The notes below the pieces were generated by a model that was not told the DNA's origin, made no database searches, and saw only the letters and a list, made by a program, of their open reading frames with translations. Positions 44,117 through 52,785 of a stretch of 64,000 bases of DNA are shown piece by piece. The translations under genes were made by a program, and so were the position numbers. How positions within the stretch are numbered: position 1 is the stretch's first letter; the number at the start of each line of letters is the position of its first letter. The stretch covers positions 5,456,001-5,520,000 of the forward strand of contig NZ_CP069526.1 of NCBI RefSeq assembly GCF_016889705.1, written 5' to 3'. This DNA is from Amycolatopsis sp. FDAARGOS 1241 (GTDB lineage: Bacteria > Actinomycetota > Actinomycetes > Mycobacteriales > Pseudonocardiaceae).

Positions 44117-44442
44117 ACGGACTGACCGTGACACCCACGCAGATCCTCGCCGGAGTCGGCGTGCTGCTCGTGCTGTTCTGGGTCTGGCGGGCCGGTGCCC
44201 GCCGGGCGAAGGCTGCCGCCGAAGCCGCTCGGAGCGGGGCGCGGCTCGTGTCGCTGGCCGGGCGGGTGCTGTTCAACGCCGGCTTGATCGTCGCCGTCCA
44301 GTGGGTGGTGATCGCGCACCCGGGTAGCCCGTGGCTGCTGGTCGCTGTGCTCGGCCTGCCGGCGCTGTTCGCGTCGTACGCGCTGACCCGCGCTATGACC
44401 GTGACCGCCGTCGACACGCGGAAGCGGGGCGGTCGGCGATGA
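44113..44442 (+). CDS. Small membrane protein of the transfer module
   Basis: A 109-residue protein with hydrophobic segments at about 10-27 (ILAGVGVLLVLFWVW), 52-68 (LFNAGLIVAVQWVVIA) and 72-92. ATGA overlaps join it to the WhiB gene before and the DUF2637 gene after. Its position matches the Spd-type spread proteins of actinobacterial conjugative elements, which act with TraB in mycelial spread; homology is not demonstrated. Confidence 0.65.
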   Translation: MNGLTVTPTQILAGVGVLLVLFWVWRAGARRAKAAAEAARSGARLVSLAGRVLFNAGLIVAVQWVVIAHPGSPWLLVAVLGLPALFASYALTRAMTVTAVDTRKRGGRR

Positions 44443-44849
44443 ACCGTGCTCAACGGCTCGCGCAGGACGCGGCCGAAGCCGCGGAGGTGCGCGCCTACCA
44501 GACCGATCCGGACGTCGTCGCGCTGCGGATCGAGCGGGTCAGGCGGCAGGTCGATTGGATGTGCTGGACCGGGATCGTGCTCGGACTGGCGTTCACGATG
44601 ACCAACGTCCAGGGCTTCGCGTCCGCCGGAACCCGGCCGGGCTCGCTGTCGTGGCTGGCCGCGTGGGTGCTTGACCCGACGGTTTCATTGGTCCTACTCG
44701 CGATCCTGCGCGCGGAGCAAGTGACCGCGCGATATCAGGTCCGGACGGGTCCGTGGGTGCGGCGGGCGAAGTGGTTCACCCTTGCGGCCACATACACCAT
44801 GACGCTTCTATGTTTGTCAAGGCGTTCGTGTGCTGGTGGTGTGGGTGGT

Positions 44850-45908
44850 TCAGGCGAGTGTGGGCGTGGTGTTGAGAGTGCGGAAGAGTTCGCGGGCGAC
44901 GTAGCGCTTGAGCATGCGCCGGATTTCGCGGTCGCTGTTGCCCTGGGCGCGGCGTCGAGCGATGTAGTCGTGGGTTCGGGTGCAGGCGCGCCAGCGAGTG
45001 AGAACGATCGCGTGCAGGGCGCAGTTGAGTGCTCGATCGCCGCCGCGGTTGAGCCGATGCCGGGCGGTGCGTCCGCTGCTGGCCTCCAGTGGGCTGGCTC
45101 CGGCCAAGGCGGCGAACGCGGCCTCGTTGCGGCAGCGTCCTCGATGCGACCAGGACACGATGGCCTGGGCTGCGGAGACGGGGCCGACGCCGAGCTTGGC
45201 GACCAGCGCGGGGGCCATCTCGGTGACGATCGTGGTCAGCTCCCTGGTGTTCGCGGCCAGGTCGGCGGTGGTGTCGCGGATGCGGGTGGCCAGGCGTGCA
45301 GCCTCGCTCCGGCGGACGGTCTGCTCACGGGTCTCGCCGGGAGCAGGGGCACGGTTGATGATCGCGTCGAGGTGCTTGCCGGCGAATTGTTTGGGCCGGT
45401 TGAGGGCGCGGTCGGTGTCGTCGCCGGTGATCAGCAGCGCGCGGAGTTGATTGATGCTCCGTCGGCGGGTGTCGCCCAGCTCCTGGCGGGCGGTGAGCAG
45501 GATGCGCAGCGCTTCGCGGTCCCCGTCGGCGCGCGGGGTGGGCAGCTTGTCAGTGTCCAGGCGCAGAGCGTGGATCGCGGCCAGGTGAGCGTCGATCGCG
45601 TCGGACTTGCCCCGGCGCCGCTCGTGGCCGCGTGGCTGCTCGATCTCCAGCACCAGGACACCGGCGGCGTTCAGGGCGCGGGCAAGGCCGACACCGTAGC
45701 TGCGGCTGCCCTCGACCGCGGCGGCGATCCGGGGACCGGGCGCGTTCTGGTTGATCCAGGCCAGGGCCTGGGCAGCGCCGGCATCGGTGTTGGCCACGGT
45801 CAGCGTCGAAAGAGTCACCCCAGTCGCCGTGGTGATCTCCAGCGTGTGGGTATCGCGGTGGGTGTCCGCGCCCACCACTGCGTCGATCACATCGGCCAGC
45901 TTCGTCAT
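44850..45908 (-). CDS. IS110-family transposase (DEDD recombinase)
   Basis: A 352-residue protein from ATG 45908. VVGADTHRDTHTLEITTATG gives the first Asp of the RuvC-like DEDD domain, AAAVEGSRSYGVGLARALNA the Glu, and KSDAIDAHLAAIHALRL the last acidic pair. The C-terminal Tnp20 domain (LGVGPVSAAQAIVSWSHRGR, FAALAGASPLEASSGRTARH) has the HhH-like segment and nucleophilic serine region. It appears intact. The upstream-extended frame lacks family similarity. Confidence 0.9.
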   Translation of the reverse strand: MTKLADVIDAVVGADTHRDTHTLEITTATGVTLSTLTVANTDAGAAQALAWINQNAPGPRIAAAVEGSRSYGVGLARALNAAGVLVLEIEQPRGHERRRGKSDAIDAHLAAIHALRLDTDKLPTPRADGDREALRILLTARQELGDTRRRSINQLRALLITGDDTDRALNRPKQFAGKHLDAIINRAPAPGETREQTVRRSEAARLATRIRDTTADLAANTRELTTIVTEMAPALVAKLGVGPVSAAQAIVSWSHRGRCRNEAAFAALAGASPLEASSGRTARHRLNRGGDRALNCALHAIVLTRWRACTRTHDYIARRRAQGNSDREIRRMLKRYVARELFRTLNTTPTLA

Positions 45909-46190
45909 CGAACAGTCGGTTCCCTTCCACAATGGTCGGACTCGGGAAAGGCGCCGGCCTGGGTAACGACCACCGAGCGGCACTTCTGTGAGGAGTCACG
46001 CGGCCGCCGCCGCGGACAAGCTTCTGATCAAGCCAACAGGTGGCACAGGACAGCGCCGGTGAGCGGGAGGACATGTCATGACCAAGACACACGTCCTGCC
46101 GGACGCGGTCACAACACATGCGAGTCACTCCTGAACACCGGCACCGATCCTGCTAGCGGACCAGACCGGAACCGCCTATCGACACACTCA
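45909..46190 (-). ncRNA. Predicted IS110 bridge RNA region
   Basis: The 280 bp upstream of the transposase is non-coding, the place where IS110-group elements encode the bridge RNA that pairs with donor and target DNA. A hairpin with nine-base arms and one mismatch (46068-46076 with 46089-46097) is visible. No loop was matched with confidence to the insertion site. The prediction rests on family knowledge and position. Confidence 0.4.
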
Positions 46191-46515
46191 CAGAACACTT
46201 GGACGTCGTTCGCGGCCGGCGAGCCCGCGTCGATCGTGCTGCACTCGGTGCCGCCGCTGGTCGTGTTCGTCGCGGTCGAAGCGATCACCGATCTGCGCGA
46301 CAAGCTCACCGACGCCGTGCTCGTGGCTGCTGAACGGCGGCCCGTTCAGCAGGAGGAAGCCGGCCGACGCGTGTTGTTCGCCGACTATCTCGCGATCGCC
46401 CGGGAGAGCTGGACGCCGGCCGTCGAGATCACGCCGGCGTGGGTGCGGCGGGCGACCGGCTGTTCGCGCGGGCTGTCACCGCGGCTTGCGCGAGCGCTGC
46501 GCGCGGAGGTGGCCA

Positions 46516-48639
46516 ATGGCTGACTCATTGCCGGTCAAGGCCGATCCCGTGCTCGACGGCGAGCTGGTCGACGACACGTTGCCGCAGCCACGTCGGCGTG
46601 AGCGACGTCGGAACCGTTTCGTGTTGTGGTGGTTGCACGCGCCGCGCGTGCCGTTGTGGCTCAAGAGCAAGCCGCAGGCGGTGCAGGCGCTCAAGGATGC
46701 AGTGGTGTGGCTGGTGCTGTCGCCGTTGCGGTTCCTCGGCGCGGTTGTACGCGGTGTCGTCGTCGGTGCGCGGTGGTGGCGTGGGTGGGTAACCGTCCGG
46801 GATTACCGGACGGCCGCCGAGGAGTCGGAAAAGCTGGCGGACAAGTTCATCGAAATCCGGGCGCTGACGTTGTTCCGGTGGAAGGTCAGCGGTGCCGTTA
46901 CGGTCGTTGTCGCCATTGCAGTGGCCGTCGTCGACCTCGTGTATGGGGAGGATCCACTGTGGATCGCCGGGGCCGCTGCGTCGGTAGCGCTCGCGGTTCT
47001 CGGACGCAGGAAGGACGGCAGTCCCGGGCGTAAGCCGGCGCTCGCCGGGCCACGGACGCTCACGTGGACGATGGACCCGCAGGTCCTGGTGGACGCCTTC
47101 CGGGACGCGAAGCTGATCGGCAAGGACGAGACGTTGCGGCTCGTCGAGCGCGCGACGCGCGTCGGTGACGGCTGGGCGGTCACCATCGACCTTCCCGCCA
47201 CGCGCAAGGCAGCCGACGTCGTGAAGAACCGGGACGCACTCGCGTCGGCGCTCGCGGTCGACGAAGTCCAGCTGATCGTCGAGCGAGTGCGCGGCAACGG
47301 CGGGCACGCCGGCCGGGTGGCGATGTGGGTGGCTGATGAAGACCCGTACGCATCACCGCCGTTGCGGACGCCGCTGCTCGGCGTGACGCAGTGGGACGCG
47401 TGGCGGCCTATCCCGTTCGGACGGGACGCGCGGGATCGGCGGATCGACCTTCCGCTGGTGTGGACGTCACTGCTCGTCGGCGCGATTCCGCGGCAGGGCA
47501 AGACGTTTTCCGCCCGGCTCGCCGCAGCCGGGCTCATCCTGGACGCGTGGGTCCGGCTGTACGTGGCAGACTTCAAAGCGGGGAAGGACTGGGACGCGGC
47601 CGGTTTGGTGGCGCACCGGTTCATGTCCGGCGACGAACCCGAACACGTGCTGGCCCTGGTGGACTGGCTGATCGAACTGGTCGGCGAAGTTCAGACGCGG
47701 TTCCGACGGATGCGCGACCTGGACGACCTCACCTGCCCGGAGTCGAAGGTCACGCCGGAGATGTCCCGGGACAAGTCGTTGAACATGCCGATCACAGCGA
47801 TCTTCATCGATGAGGTTCAGGTTCCCTTGGAGGACCGCACACCCGTTGACGTGCAGGGAAAGAAGCTTCCCGCGGGTGAGTACGTCGGTGAGCTGCTGAC
47901 ATGGCCGGCGAAGAAGGGGCCGGCCGCGGGGATCGTGCTCGTGCTCGCGACGCAGCGGCCGGATTCGAAGACGATCCCGTCCGGGCTGCGCGCGGTGCTC
48001 GGCTCCCGGTTCGCCTTGCGGGTGATGGACTGGCGCGACTCGAACATCGTGCTCGGCGAGCAGATGAACACGCGAGGGTTCGACTCCTCGCGGCTGCTGC
48101 CCTCGCACAAGGGCGTCGGCATCCTGCGGCCGGACGGCGACACCGCGGCCGGCGCCGACGTGCTGGCCATGACGGTCCGGACCTACTACATGCCGAACGA
48201 GGACTGGCGGACCATCTGCGAGCAAGGCCGTGCGCTGCGCGAAGCGGCCGGGACCCTGACCGGACACGCAGCAGGGCAGGACACCATGCCAGTGATCGAC
48301 CACGCCGCGGCAGTGAAGGCAATCAGTGCAGGTCAGCCCGTTGACGCGGTTGAGCTGCCCGCGCTGCTCACGTCGATCGTCGACTACCTGGGCGACGATC
48401 TCAGCGAGGACGGCCGGGACTTCGTGCCGACGGCCGAACTGCTCGACGCGCTGGAGATGGACCGGCGGACGTTCGCCCAGGAGATGACTGATCTGGGATG
48501 CCGGCCGACCCGGGACCGGGTGACCGGAGACGACGGCGAGGTTAGGCAGGTGCGCGGATACCTGATGGCTGAAATCAGGAGTGCCATCAGGCGTGCGGCC
48601 ACTGGCGGCGAGCCGGACGTGGAGGAAGATCAGCCATGA
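46516..48639 (+). CDS. TraB-like FtsK/SpoIIIE DNA translocase
   Basis: A 707-residue protein from ATG 46516. Hydrophobic segments near 60-90 and 130-165 anchor it in the membrane. The ATPase has Walker A GAIPRQGKT at 322-330 and Walker B AIFIDEVQ near 428-435. Such proteins are the sole translocase needed to move double-stranded DNA in conjugation of actinobacterial integrative elements. The start overlaps the DUF2637-like gene and the end overlaps the next small gene. The gene looks intact, unlike its upstream neighbour. Confidence 0.87.
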   Translation: MADSLPVKADPVLDGELVDDTLPQPRRRERRRNRFVLWWLHAPRVPLWLKSKPQAVQALKDAVVWLVLSPLRFLGAVVRGVVVGARWWRGWVTVRDYRTAAEESEKLADKFIEIRALTLFRWKVSGAVTVVVAIAVAVVDLVYGEDPLWIAGAAASVALAVLGRRKDGSPGRKPALAGPRTLTWTMDPQVLVDAFRDAKLIGKDETLRLVERATRVGDGWAVTIDLPATRKAADVVKNRDALASALAVDEVQLIVERVRGNGGHAGRVAMWVADEDPYASPPLRTPLLGVTQWDAWRPIPFGRDARDRRIDLPLVWTSLLVGAIPRQGKTFSARLAAAGLILDAWVRLYVADFKAGKDWDAAGLVAHRFMSGDEPEHVLALVDWLIELVGEVQTRFRRMRDLDDLTCPESKVTPEMSRDKSLNMPITAIFIDEVQVPLEDRTPVDVQGKKLPAGEYVGELLTWPAKKGPAAGIVLVLATQRPDSKTIPSGLRAVLGSRFALRVMDWRDSNIVLGEQMNTRGFDSSRLLPSHKGVGILRPDGDTAAGADVLAMTVRTYYMPNEDWRTICEQGRALREAAGTLTGHAAGQDTMPVIDHAAAVKAISAGQPVDAVELPALLTSIVDYLGDDLSEDGRDFVPTAELLDALEMDRRTFAQEMTDLGCRPTRDRVTGDDGEVRQVRGYLMAEIRSAIRRAATGGEPDVEEDQP

Positions 48640-48800
48640 GTGCCGATCACTCCGAGGATCGACCGATCCGAGTTATCCTACCTGCGGGATTGCCAAGGCT
48701 AACGCCTGCTGTCGCGCGCGGCTTGCTGGCCATCCTGATCGAGCTTGCCGAGGTGCCGGTACTGGACGGACCGGCGGAGGAGGTAGACCGTGACGGCTGA
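48636..48800 (+). CDS. Small hypothetical protein between TraB and the recombinase
   Basis: A 54-residue frame from ATG 48636, overlapping the TraB stop by four bases and the recombinase start by 11. It reads MSADHSEDRPIRVILPAGLP, RLTPAVARGLLAILIELAEV. No family is recognised; the double overlap is good evidence that it is translated. Confidence 0.6.
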   Translation: MSADHSEDRPIRVILPAGLPRLTPAVARGLLAILIELAEVPVLDGPAEEVDRDG

Positions 48801-50541
48801 AATCAGCAGTGACCCGTGGTCGACGCTTGACGACATCCTTGGCCTGGAAGTCGTCGACCCCGTAGACGACGGGATCGGCGAGCTGGCGGTCTACGGCCGG
48901 TGCTCTACCGAGGACAACCAGGACCCCGAGACTTCTCGCGGCTGGCAGTTCGGGAACGCTCGGAAGTTCGTCGAGCCGCTGGGCGGACGGGTCGTGGCCG
49001 AGTTCTTCGACATCGGGCAGTCACGTTCGGTGCCGTGGGACAGGCGCACCGAAGCCGCTCAGCTGCTCGCCGAGCTGAAGAACCCGCGACGGACGTGGAA
49101 TGCCGTAGTGGTCGGCGAGGGAACCCGGTGTTGGTTCGGCAACCAGTTCTCGCTGATCGCGCCACGGTTCGCTGCGTACGGGGTGGACTTGTGGGTGCCT
49201 GAACTCGGCGGGAAGTACGACGCGCGGAACCCATCGCACAAGATGCTCATGAGCGTGCTTGGCGGGATGAGCGAATCGGAGCGCCAGCACGTCCAAGCGC
49301 GCGTTCGCGCAGCGATGGACGCTCAGGTGGTGAACGAAGGACGGCACCAGGGCGGCCGGGCGCCGTACGGGTACGTCGTAATAGACGGCGGGCCGCACCC
49401 GAACCCGCGCAAGGCTGCAGAGGGGTTCCGGCTGCGCGTGCTGGCGATCGACGATGAGGCGGCCGGCGTCGTCCGACGGATCTTCGCCGAGTACCTGGAA
49501 GGTGTGGGCGACCGCGCGATCGCGAAGGGCTTGAATGAGGATGGGGTGCCCTGCCCTTCGGAACGTCGACGCGATCAGAACCGACACCGGCTCGCGGATG
49601 GCTGGCAGGGCAGCACCGTTCGATCCATTTTGGAGAATCCGCGCTACACCGGGTACGCGATCTTTGGCCGCTGGACCAAGCACGAAACCTTGCTGAACCC
49701 GGATGACGTGAGCGCAGGCCACGTCGTGCGATTCCGCCGCGCGGAACCCGAACGCGTCGTTCGATCGCGCCGGCCCGCCCACCCGGAGATTGTCACAGTG
49801 GAGACGTTCACGCAGGCGCAACTGGTGCGCCGGTCCCGCGCGGCCGGCGGTATGCGCGGCATTGCCAAGCTTGACCGGGACCGGAGCGCCACCACGCACA
49901 CCTACTTGCTAAAAGGGTTGGTGCGCTGCGAGATCTGTACGCGGAAGATGCAGGGCGCGGCGATTCGCAAAGGCGTGTACTACCGGTGCATCGCGCGGAC
50001 ACTGGCGCCGGGCTCTGCGGCGCTCGCCGACCACCCGAAGACGGTGAATCTGCGAGAAGACGTCGTGACTCCGCCAATCAACGATTGGCTTTGTCAGGTC
50101 TTCGACCGGGCCAACCGGGACGAGACGGTGGCCGCGCTGGTCGGGGCGCAGGGCGGCCAGCCAGGCACGGGCCGGGACGCCGTGGAGAAACGGCTTAAGG
50201 ACGCTGAAGCACGGCTGCGCAGGCACCAGGCGGCGATCGAAGCAGGGGTTGACCCGGCAGCCCTGGTCGACGCGATGAACATCGCTCAGGCCGAGCGGCA
50301 AGCCGCGAAGGAAGAGCTTCAGCACCTGCCAGAAGCGCAGACGATCGACCCGGCGGAGGTTTACGCGATGCTCGACTCGCTCGGTGACGTCGAACGGCAC
50401 CTCAACTCACGGAATCCGGACCGCATCATGCAGGTCTACCGGGACCTCGGACTGCAAGTCGTCTACGACAACAAAAAAGAGGCGGTCGTCGTGACCGCCT
50501 CTCCCCGTGTGGGTAACGTGTGTGTCCGAGGGGGGACTTGA
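48790..50541 (+). CDS. Large serine recombinase (integrase)
   Basis: A 583-residue protein from GTG 48790. The catalytic serine is Ser39 in VYGRCSTEDNQDP. Resolvase-core motifs (GGMSESERQHVQARVRAAMD), the recombinase domain (GGRAPYGYVV, STVRSILENPRYTGYAIFGR), a zinc ribbon (VRCEICTRKM, YYRCIA) and a C-terminal coiled coil (KRLKDAEARLRRHQAAIEAG) are present in the usual order. Its last 18 bp overlap the 3' end of the opposing tRNA-Leu gene, so integration most likely occurred there. It is the probable integrase/excisionase of the transfer element. Confidence 0.9.
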   Translation: MTAEISSDPWSTLDDILGLEVVDPVDDGIGELAVYGRCSTEDNQDPETSRGWQFGNARKFVEPLGGRVVAEFFDIGQSRSVPWDRRTEAAQLLAELKNPRRTWNAVVVGEGTRCWFGNQFSLIAPRFAAYGVDLWVPELGGKYDARNPSHKMLMSVLGGMSESERQHVQARVRAAMDAQVVNEGRHQGGRAPYGYVVIDGGPHPNPRKAAEGFRLRVLAIDDEAAGVVRRIFAEYLEGVGDRAIAKGLNEDGVPCPSERRRDQNRHRLADGWQGSTVRSILENPRYTGYAIFGRWTKHETLLNPDDVSAGHVVRFRRAEPERVVRSRRPAHPEIVTVETFTQAQLVRRSRAAGGMRGIAKLDRDRSATTHTYLLKGLVRCEICTRKMQGAAIRKGVYYRCIARTLAPGSAALADHPKTVNLREDVVTPPINDWLCQVFDRANRDETVAALVGAQGGQPGTGRDAVEKRLKDAEARLRRHQAAIEAGVDPAALVDAMNIAQAERQAAKEELQHLPEAQTIDPAEVYAMLDSLGDVERHLNSRNPDRIMQVYRDLGLQVVYDNKKEAVVVTASPRVGNVCVRGGT

Positions 50542-50606
50542 ACCCCCACGCCCGTTAAGGGCACTAGCACCTCAAGCTAGCGCGTCTGCCATTCCGCCAC
50601 TCGGAC
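50524..50606 (-). tRNA. tRNA-Leu (anticodon GAG)
   Basis: The 83-nt minus-strand sequence folds with acceptor arm GTCCGAG/CTCGGAC, anticodon stem CTAGC/GCTAG around TTGAGGT (anticodon GAG), a long class II variable arm (GCCCTTAACGGGC) and T-loop TTCAAGT. CCA is not encoded. The 3' end overlaps the recombinase gene, marking the island's right boundary. Confidence 0.95.
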
Positions 50607-51460
50607 TTGCTGATGAAGAGAGTATACGACCCTCGAAGGGTGGTTTTCAGGGGGGTGTCACGTGGTGAACGTGGGGTGGATGGGACGATCATCCGTTTCG
50701 CGTATCGACGCTCTGCTACAAGGAAAGGCCTGGTCAAAGGGTCGCCGCTCGCTTGCGGGCGTCGGCGGGAGCGGTGGGTGGCGGGTATGCGCGACGGCGT
50801 CGTTGGGGGCTGCGAGGGGCGCCGGTGCGCGACCGACCGCTGGCTCCCCGGCGCGAGTCGGCGCCGACGTTCGGGGGTCAGTCGGCTGGGGAGGGACGGG
50901 GCGGAGCGCGCGCTGCCCGGGGCGATCGGGAGCGCAGGCGTGCGGTAGCGGCGGGTCAAGGCTGAGCGACGGCGATCACGGGGGCTGGAGCTATCGCCGG
51001 GCGAGCGGGATGGCGATGGGCACGAGCAACGGGTTCCCACTGCCGGCGCGGTGTGAGCCGTGGCCGGGGCGGACGGGGTGAGTCGGCGGTTCGTGCTGCT
51101 GGATCTCGGCGTGGGGACGGCTGAGCGATGCGGACCGTGGATGGGTGCGTCGTGGTGAGGCTGAGGGATTTGGTGGCCGTGGCGGGCGGGGTACGTGGAT
51201 CTGCCGCACGTGGCGGTCGATCGTGGGTGGGTCGTGCTTTACCTGGACGTCATGGTGGGCGCGGCCGGCGGACACTCGGCTCGACCGGTTAGCCGGCGCG
51301 ATCGAGGGGCAGCCGCACCTGTGCCTGGATGCGGTGGTGGTACCGGTTCCAGGAGCTGCGCATAGTCACCGGTTCCCGTGGGTCGGGCCGGCTTTTCGCG
51401 GCGAAGGTGGCGGGCTGCGTGGCCGGTGCGGCTGGGGCGGCGAGAGCCGCGGAGTTTCGT
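50607..51460. other. Gene-free stretch right of the island
   Basis: About 850 bp with only low-complexity Arg/Gly/Pro-rich frames on both strands and no recognisable domain, RNA or repeat. The tRNA-Leu promoter should lie at its left edge. Confidence 0.4.
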
Positions 51461-51485
51461 AACAAACAACCGTCAGGTAGATTTT
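51461..51485. promoter_or_regulatory. TetR-type operator candidate before the acyl-CoA dehydrogenase
   Basis: AACAAACAACCGTCAGGTAG and the following ATTTT lie 76 bp before the dehydrogenase start. The ACAAACnACCG and GGTAGATTT words recur at 52753 (listed separately), and 15 of 20 positions match the reverse complement at 61066-61087. Confidence 0.4.
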
Positions 51486-51560
51486 GCGTCGGCGGGCGTC
51501 CGGGGCGTCCGAGGACGGGTGTGTCGAGGCGGCCGCAACTCGGCAGCAGGAGGGGGAGCC

Positions 51561-52712
51561 GTGGAGCGGGTGGGGTTCGGGGGTGAGCACGAGGCGTATC
51601 GGGAGCGTGTGCGGCGGTTCGTGGCGGCCGAGGTGGTGCCGCATCGCGAGAGGTGGGAGGCGGCGGGCCGGGTCGACCGGGAGGTGTTCGCGGCGGCCGG
51701 GAAGGCCGGGATTCTCGGCGTCGCCGCGCCGAAGGAGTTCGGGGGTGGTGGGTGCGGGGACTTCCGGTTCAACGCGATCCTCAGCGAGGAGCTGGCGGCG
51801 GCGGACTGCCTGAGCGCCGGGCTGGGGTTGTCGTTGCAGGCGGACATCGCGTTGCCGTACCTGCTGGCCAATTGCACGCCCGAGCAGGCCGAGAGGTGGC
51901 TGCCCGGGGTGGTGAGCGGGGAGACGATCCTGGCGCTGGCGATGACGGAGCCCGGCGCGGGGTCGGATGTTGCCGGGATCACCACGCGGGCGGTGCGGGA
52001 CGGCGACGCGTACGTGGTCAGTGGGACCAAGACGTTCATCACGAACGCGCTCAACGCCGATCTGGTGATCGCGGCGGTGAAGACGGATCCGGCGTTGGGG
52101 CGCAAGGGAATCTCGCTGCTGGTGATCGACGCTCGGGCCGACGGGTTTCGGCGTGGGACGAAGCTGGCGAAGATCGGGCAGCCCGCCGCGGACACGGCCG
52201 AGTTGTTCTTCGACGAGGTGCGCGTGCCGGCCACGAATCTGCTGGGCGAGGAGGAGAACCGTGGGTTCTCCCTGATGATGAACCACCTGAGCCAGGAGCG
52301 GCTGGCCGTCGCCGTGCAGGCCACCGCGCAGGCGAGGCGGGCGTACGAGCTGAGTGTCGAGTACGCGAAGCGGCGCGAGGCGTTCGGCAAGCCGATCGGG
52401 GCGTTCCAGCGCACCCGGTTCGCGCTGGCGGAGATGAAGACCGAGACGGAGATCGCGCAGGTGTACCTCGACCGGTTGCTGCTGACGCACAGCCAGGGTG
52501 AGCTGGACGCGGTCGAGGCGGCGCAGGCGAAGTGGTGGACCACCGAGTTGTGCCGGCGCGTGGTGGACCGCGCGGTGCAGCTGCACGGCGGGTACGGGTA
52601 CCTGGCCGAGAACCCCATCGCGAGGGCGTGGGCCGACAGCCGGATCCAGACGATCTACGCGGGGACCACCGAGGTCATGAAGGAGATCATCGGACGGTCG
52701 ATCGGGCTCTAG
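51561..52712 (+). CDS. Acyl-CoA dehydrogenase
   Basis: A 383-residue flavoprotein from GTG 51561, behind AGGAGGGGGA. ALAMTEPGAGSDVAGITTRA is ACAD signature 1; QLHGGYGYLAENPIARAWAD contains signature 2. The catalytic base position aligns with the IYAGTTEVMKEIIGR region. It oxidises acyl-CoA to enoyl-CoA with FAD. It opens the plus-strand arm of the catabolic cluster; the enoyl-CoA hydratase and carboxylase are encoded further right on the opposite strand. Chain specificity is not predictable. Confidence 0.92.
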   Translation: MERVGFGGEHEAYRERVRRFVAAEVVPHRERWEAAGRVDREVFAAAGKAGILGVAAPKEFGGGGCGDFRFNAILSEELAAADCLSAGLGLSLQADIALPYLLANCTPEQAERWLPGVVSGETILALAMTEPGAGSDVAGITTRAVRDGDAYVVSGTKTFITNALNADLVIAAVKTDPALGRKGISLLVIDARADGFRRGTKLAKIGQPAADTAELFFDEVRVPATNLLGEEENRGFSLMMNHLSQERLAVAVQATAQARRAYELSVEYAKRREAFGKPIGAFQRTRFALAEMKTETEIAQVYLDRLLLTHSQGELDAVEAAQAKWWTTELCRRVVDRAVQLHGGYGYLAENPIARAWADSRIQTIYAGTTEVMKEIIGRSIGL

Positions 52713-52752
52713 CTCAGAAGTTGGTGGCGAGCGCGGGCGCTGCTAGGCTCAG

Positions 52753-52772
52753 CCACCAAACGACCGGTAGAT
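52753..52772. promoter_or_regulatory. TetR-type operator candidate before the alpha/beta hydrolase
   Basis: CCACCAAACGACCGGTAGAT, with ACC(8 nt)GGT symmetry, lies 13 bp before ATG 52786. Twelve of its bases (ACCAAACGACCG) recur exactly upstream of the TetR gene at 54375-54386. Confidence 0.5.
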
Positions 52773-52785
52773 TTGTGAGGCGACG

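Larger units (their letters stand above)
44811..46190 (-). mobile_element. IS110-family insertion sequence
   Basis: About 1.38 kb separates the two halves of the DUF2637-like gene. It carries one transposase gene on the minus strand with 39 bp downstream and about 280 bp upstream, and no obvious terminal inverted repeats, as expected for IS110. Ends are placed from the gene homology (left flank GACGCTTCTA, right flank CAGAACACTT) and may be off by a few bases. Confidence 0.75.
44439..46523 (+). pseudogene. DUF2637-like membrane protein gene split by an IS110 element
   Basis: ATG 44439 gives MNRAQRLAQDAAEAAEVRAY, DWMCWTGIVLGLAFTMTNVQ, SWLAAWVLDPTVSLVLLAIL, up to ATYTMTLL at about 44810. The homologous continuation, NTWTSFAAGEPASIVLHSVP and PLVVFVAVEAITDLRDKLTD, resumes at about 46191 and ends at 46523. 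This is the DUF2637 (SpdA-like) multi-helix pattern, interrupted by the element at 44811-46190. The reading frame stays open right through the insertion, so a 694-residue chimera could be made, but the native protein is destroyed. The end overlaps the TraB start. Confidence 0.75.

Noticed and set aside
44331..46523. A genuine 730-residue gene across the IS110 element
   Set aside because: The middle is antisense of the transposase; the two ends are halves of one DUF2637-like protein.
50564..51040. Minus-strand frame overlapping the tRNA-Leu gene
   Set aside because: Ser/Arg/Pro-rich with no domain, and it runs into a clear tRNA gene.
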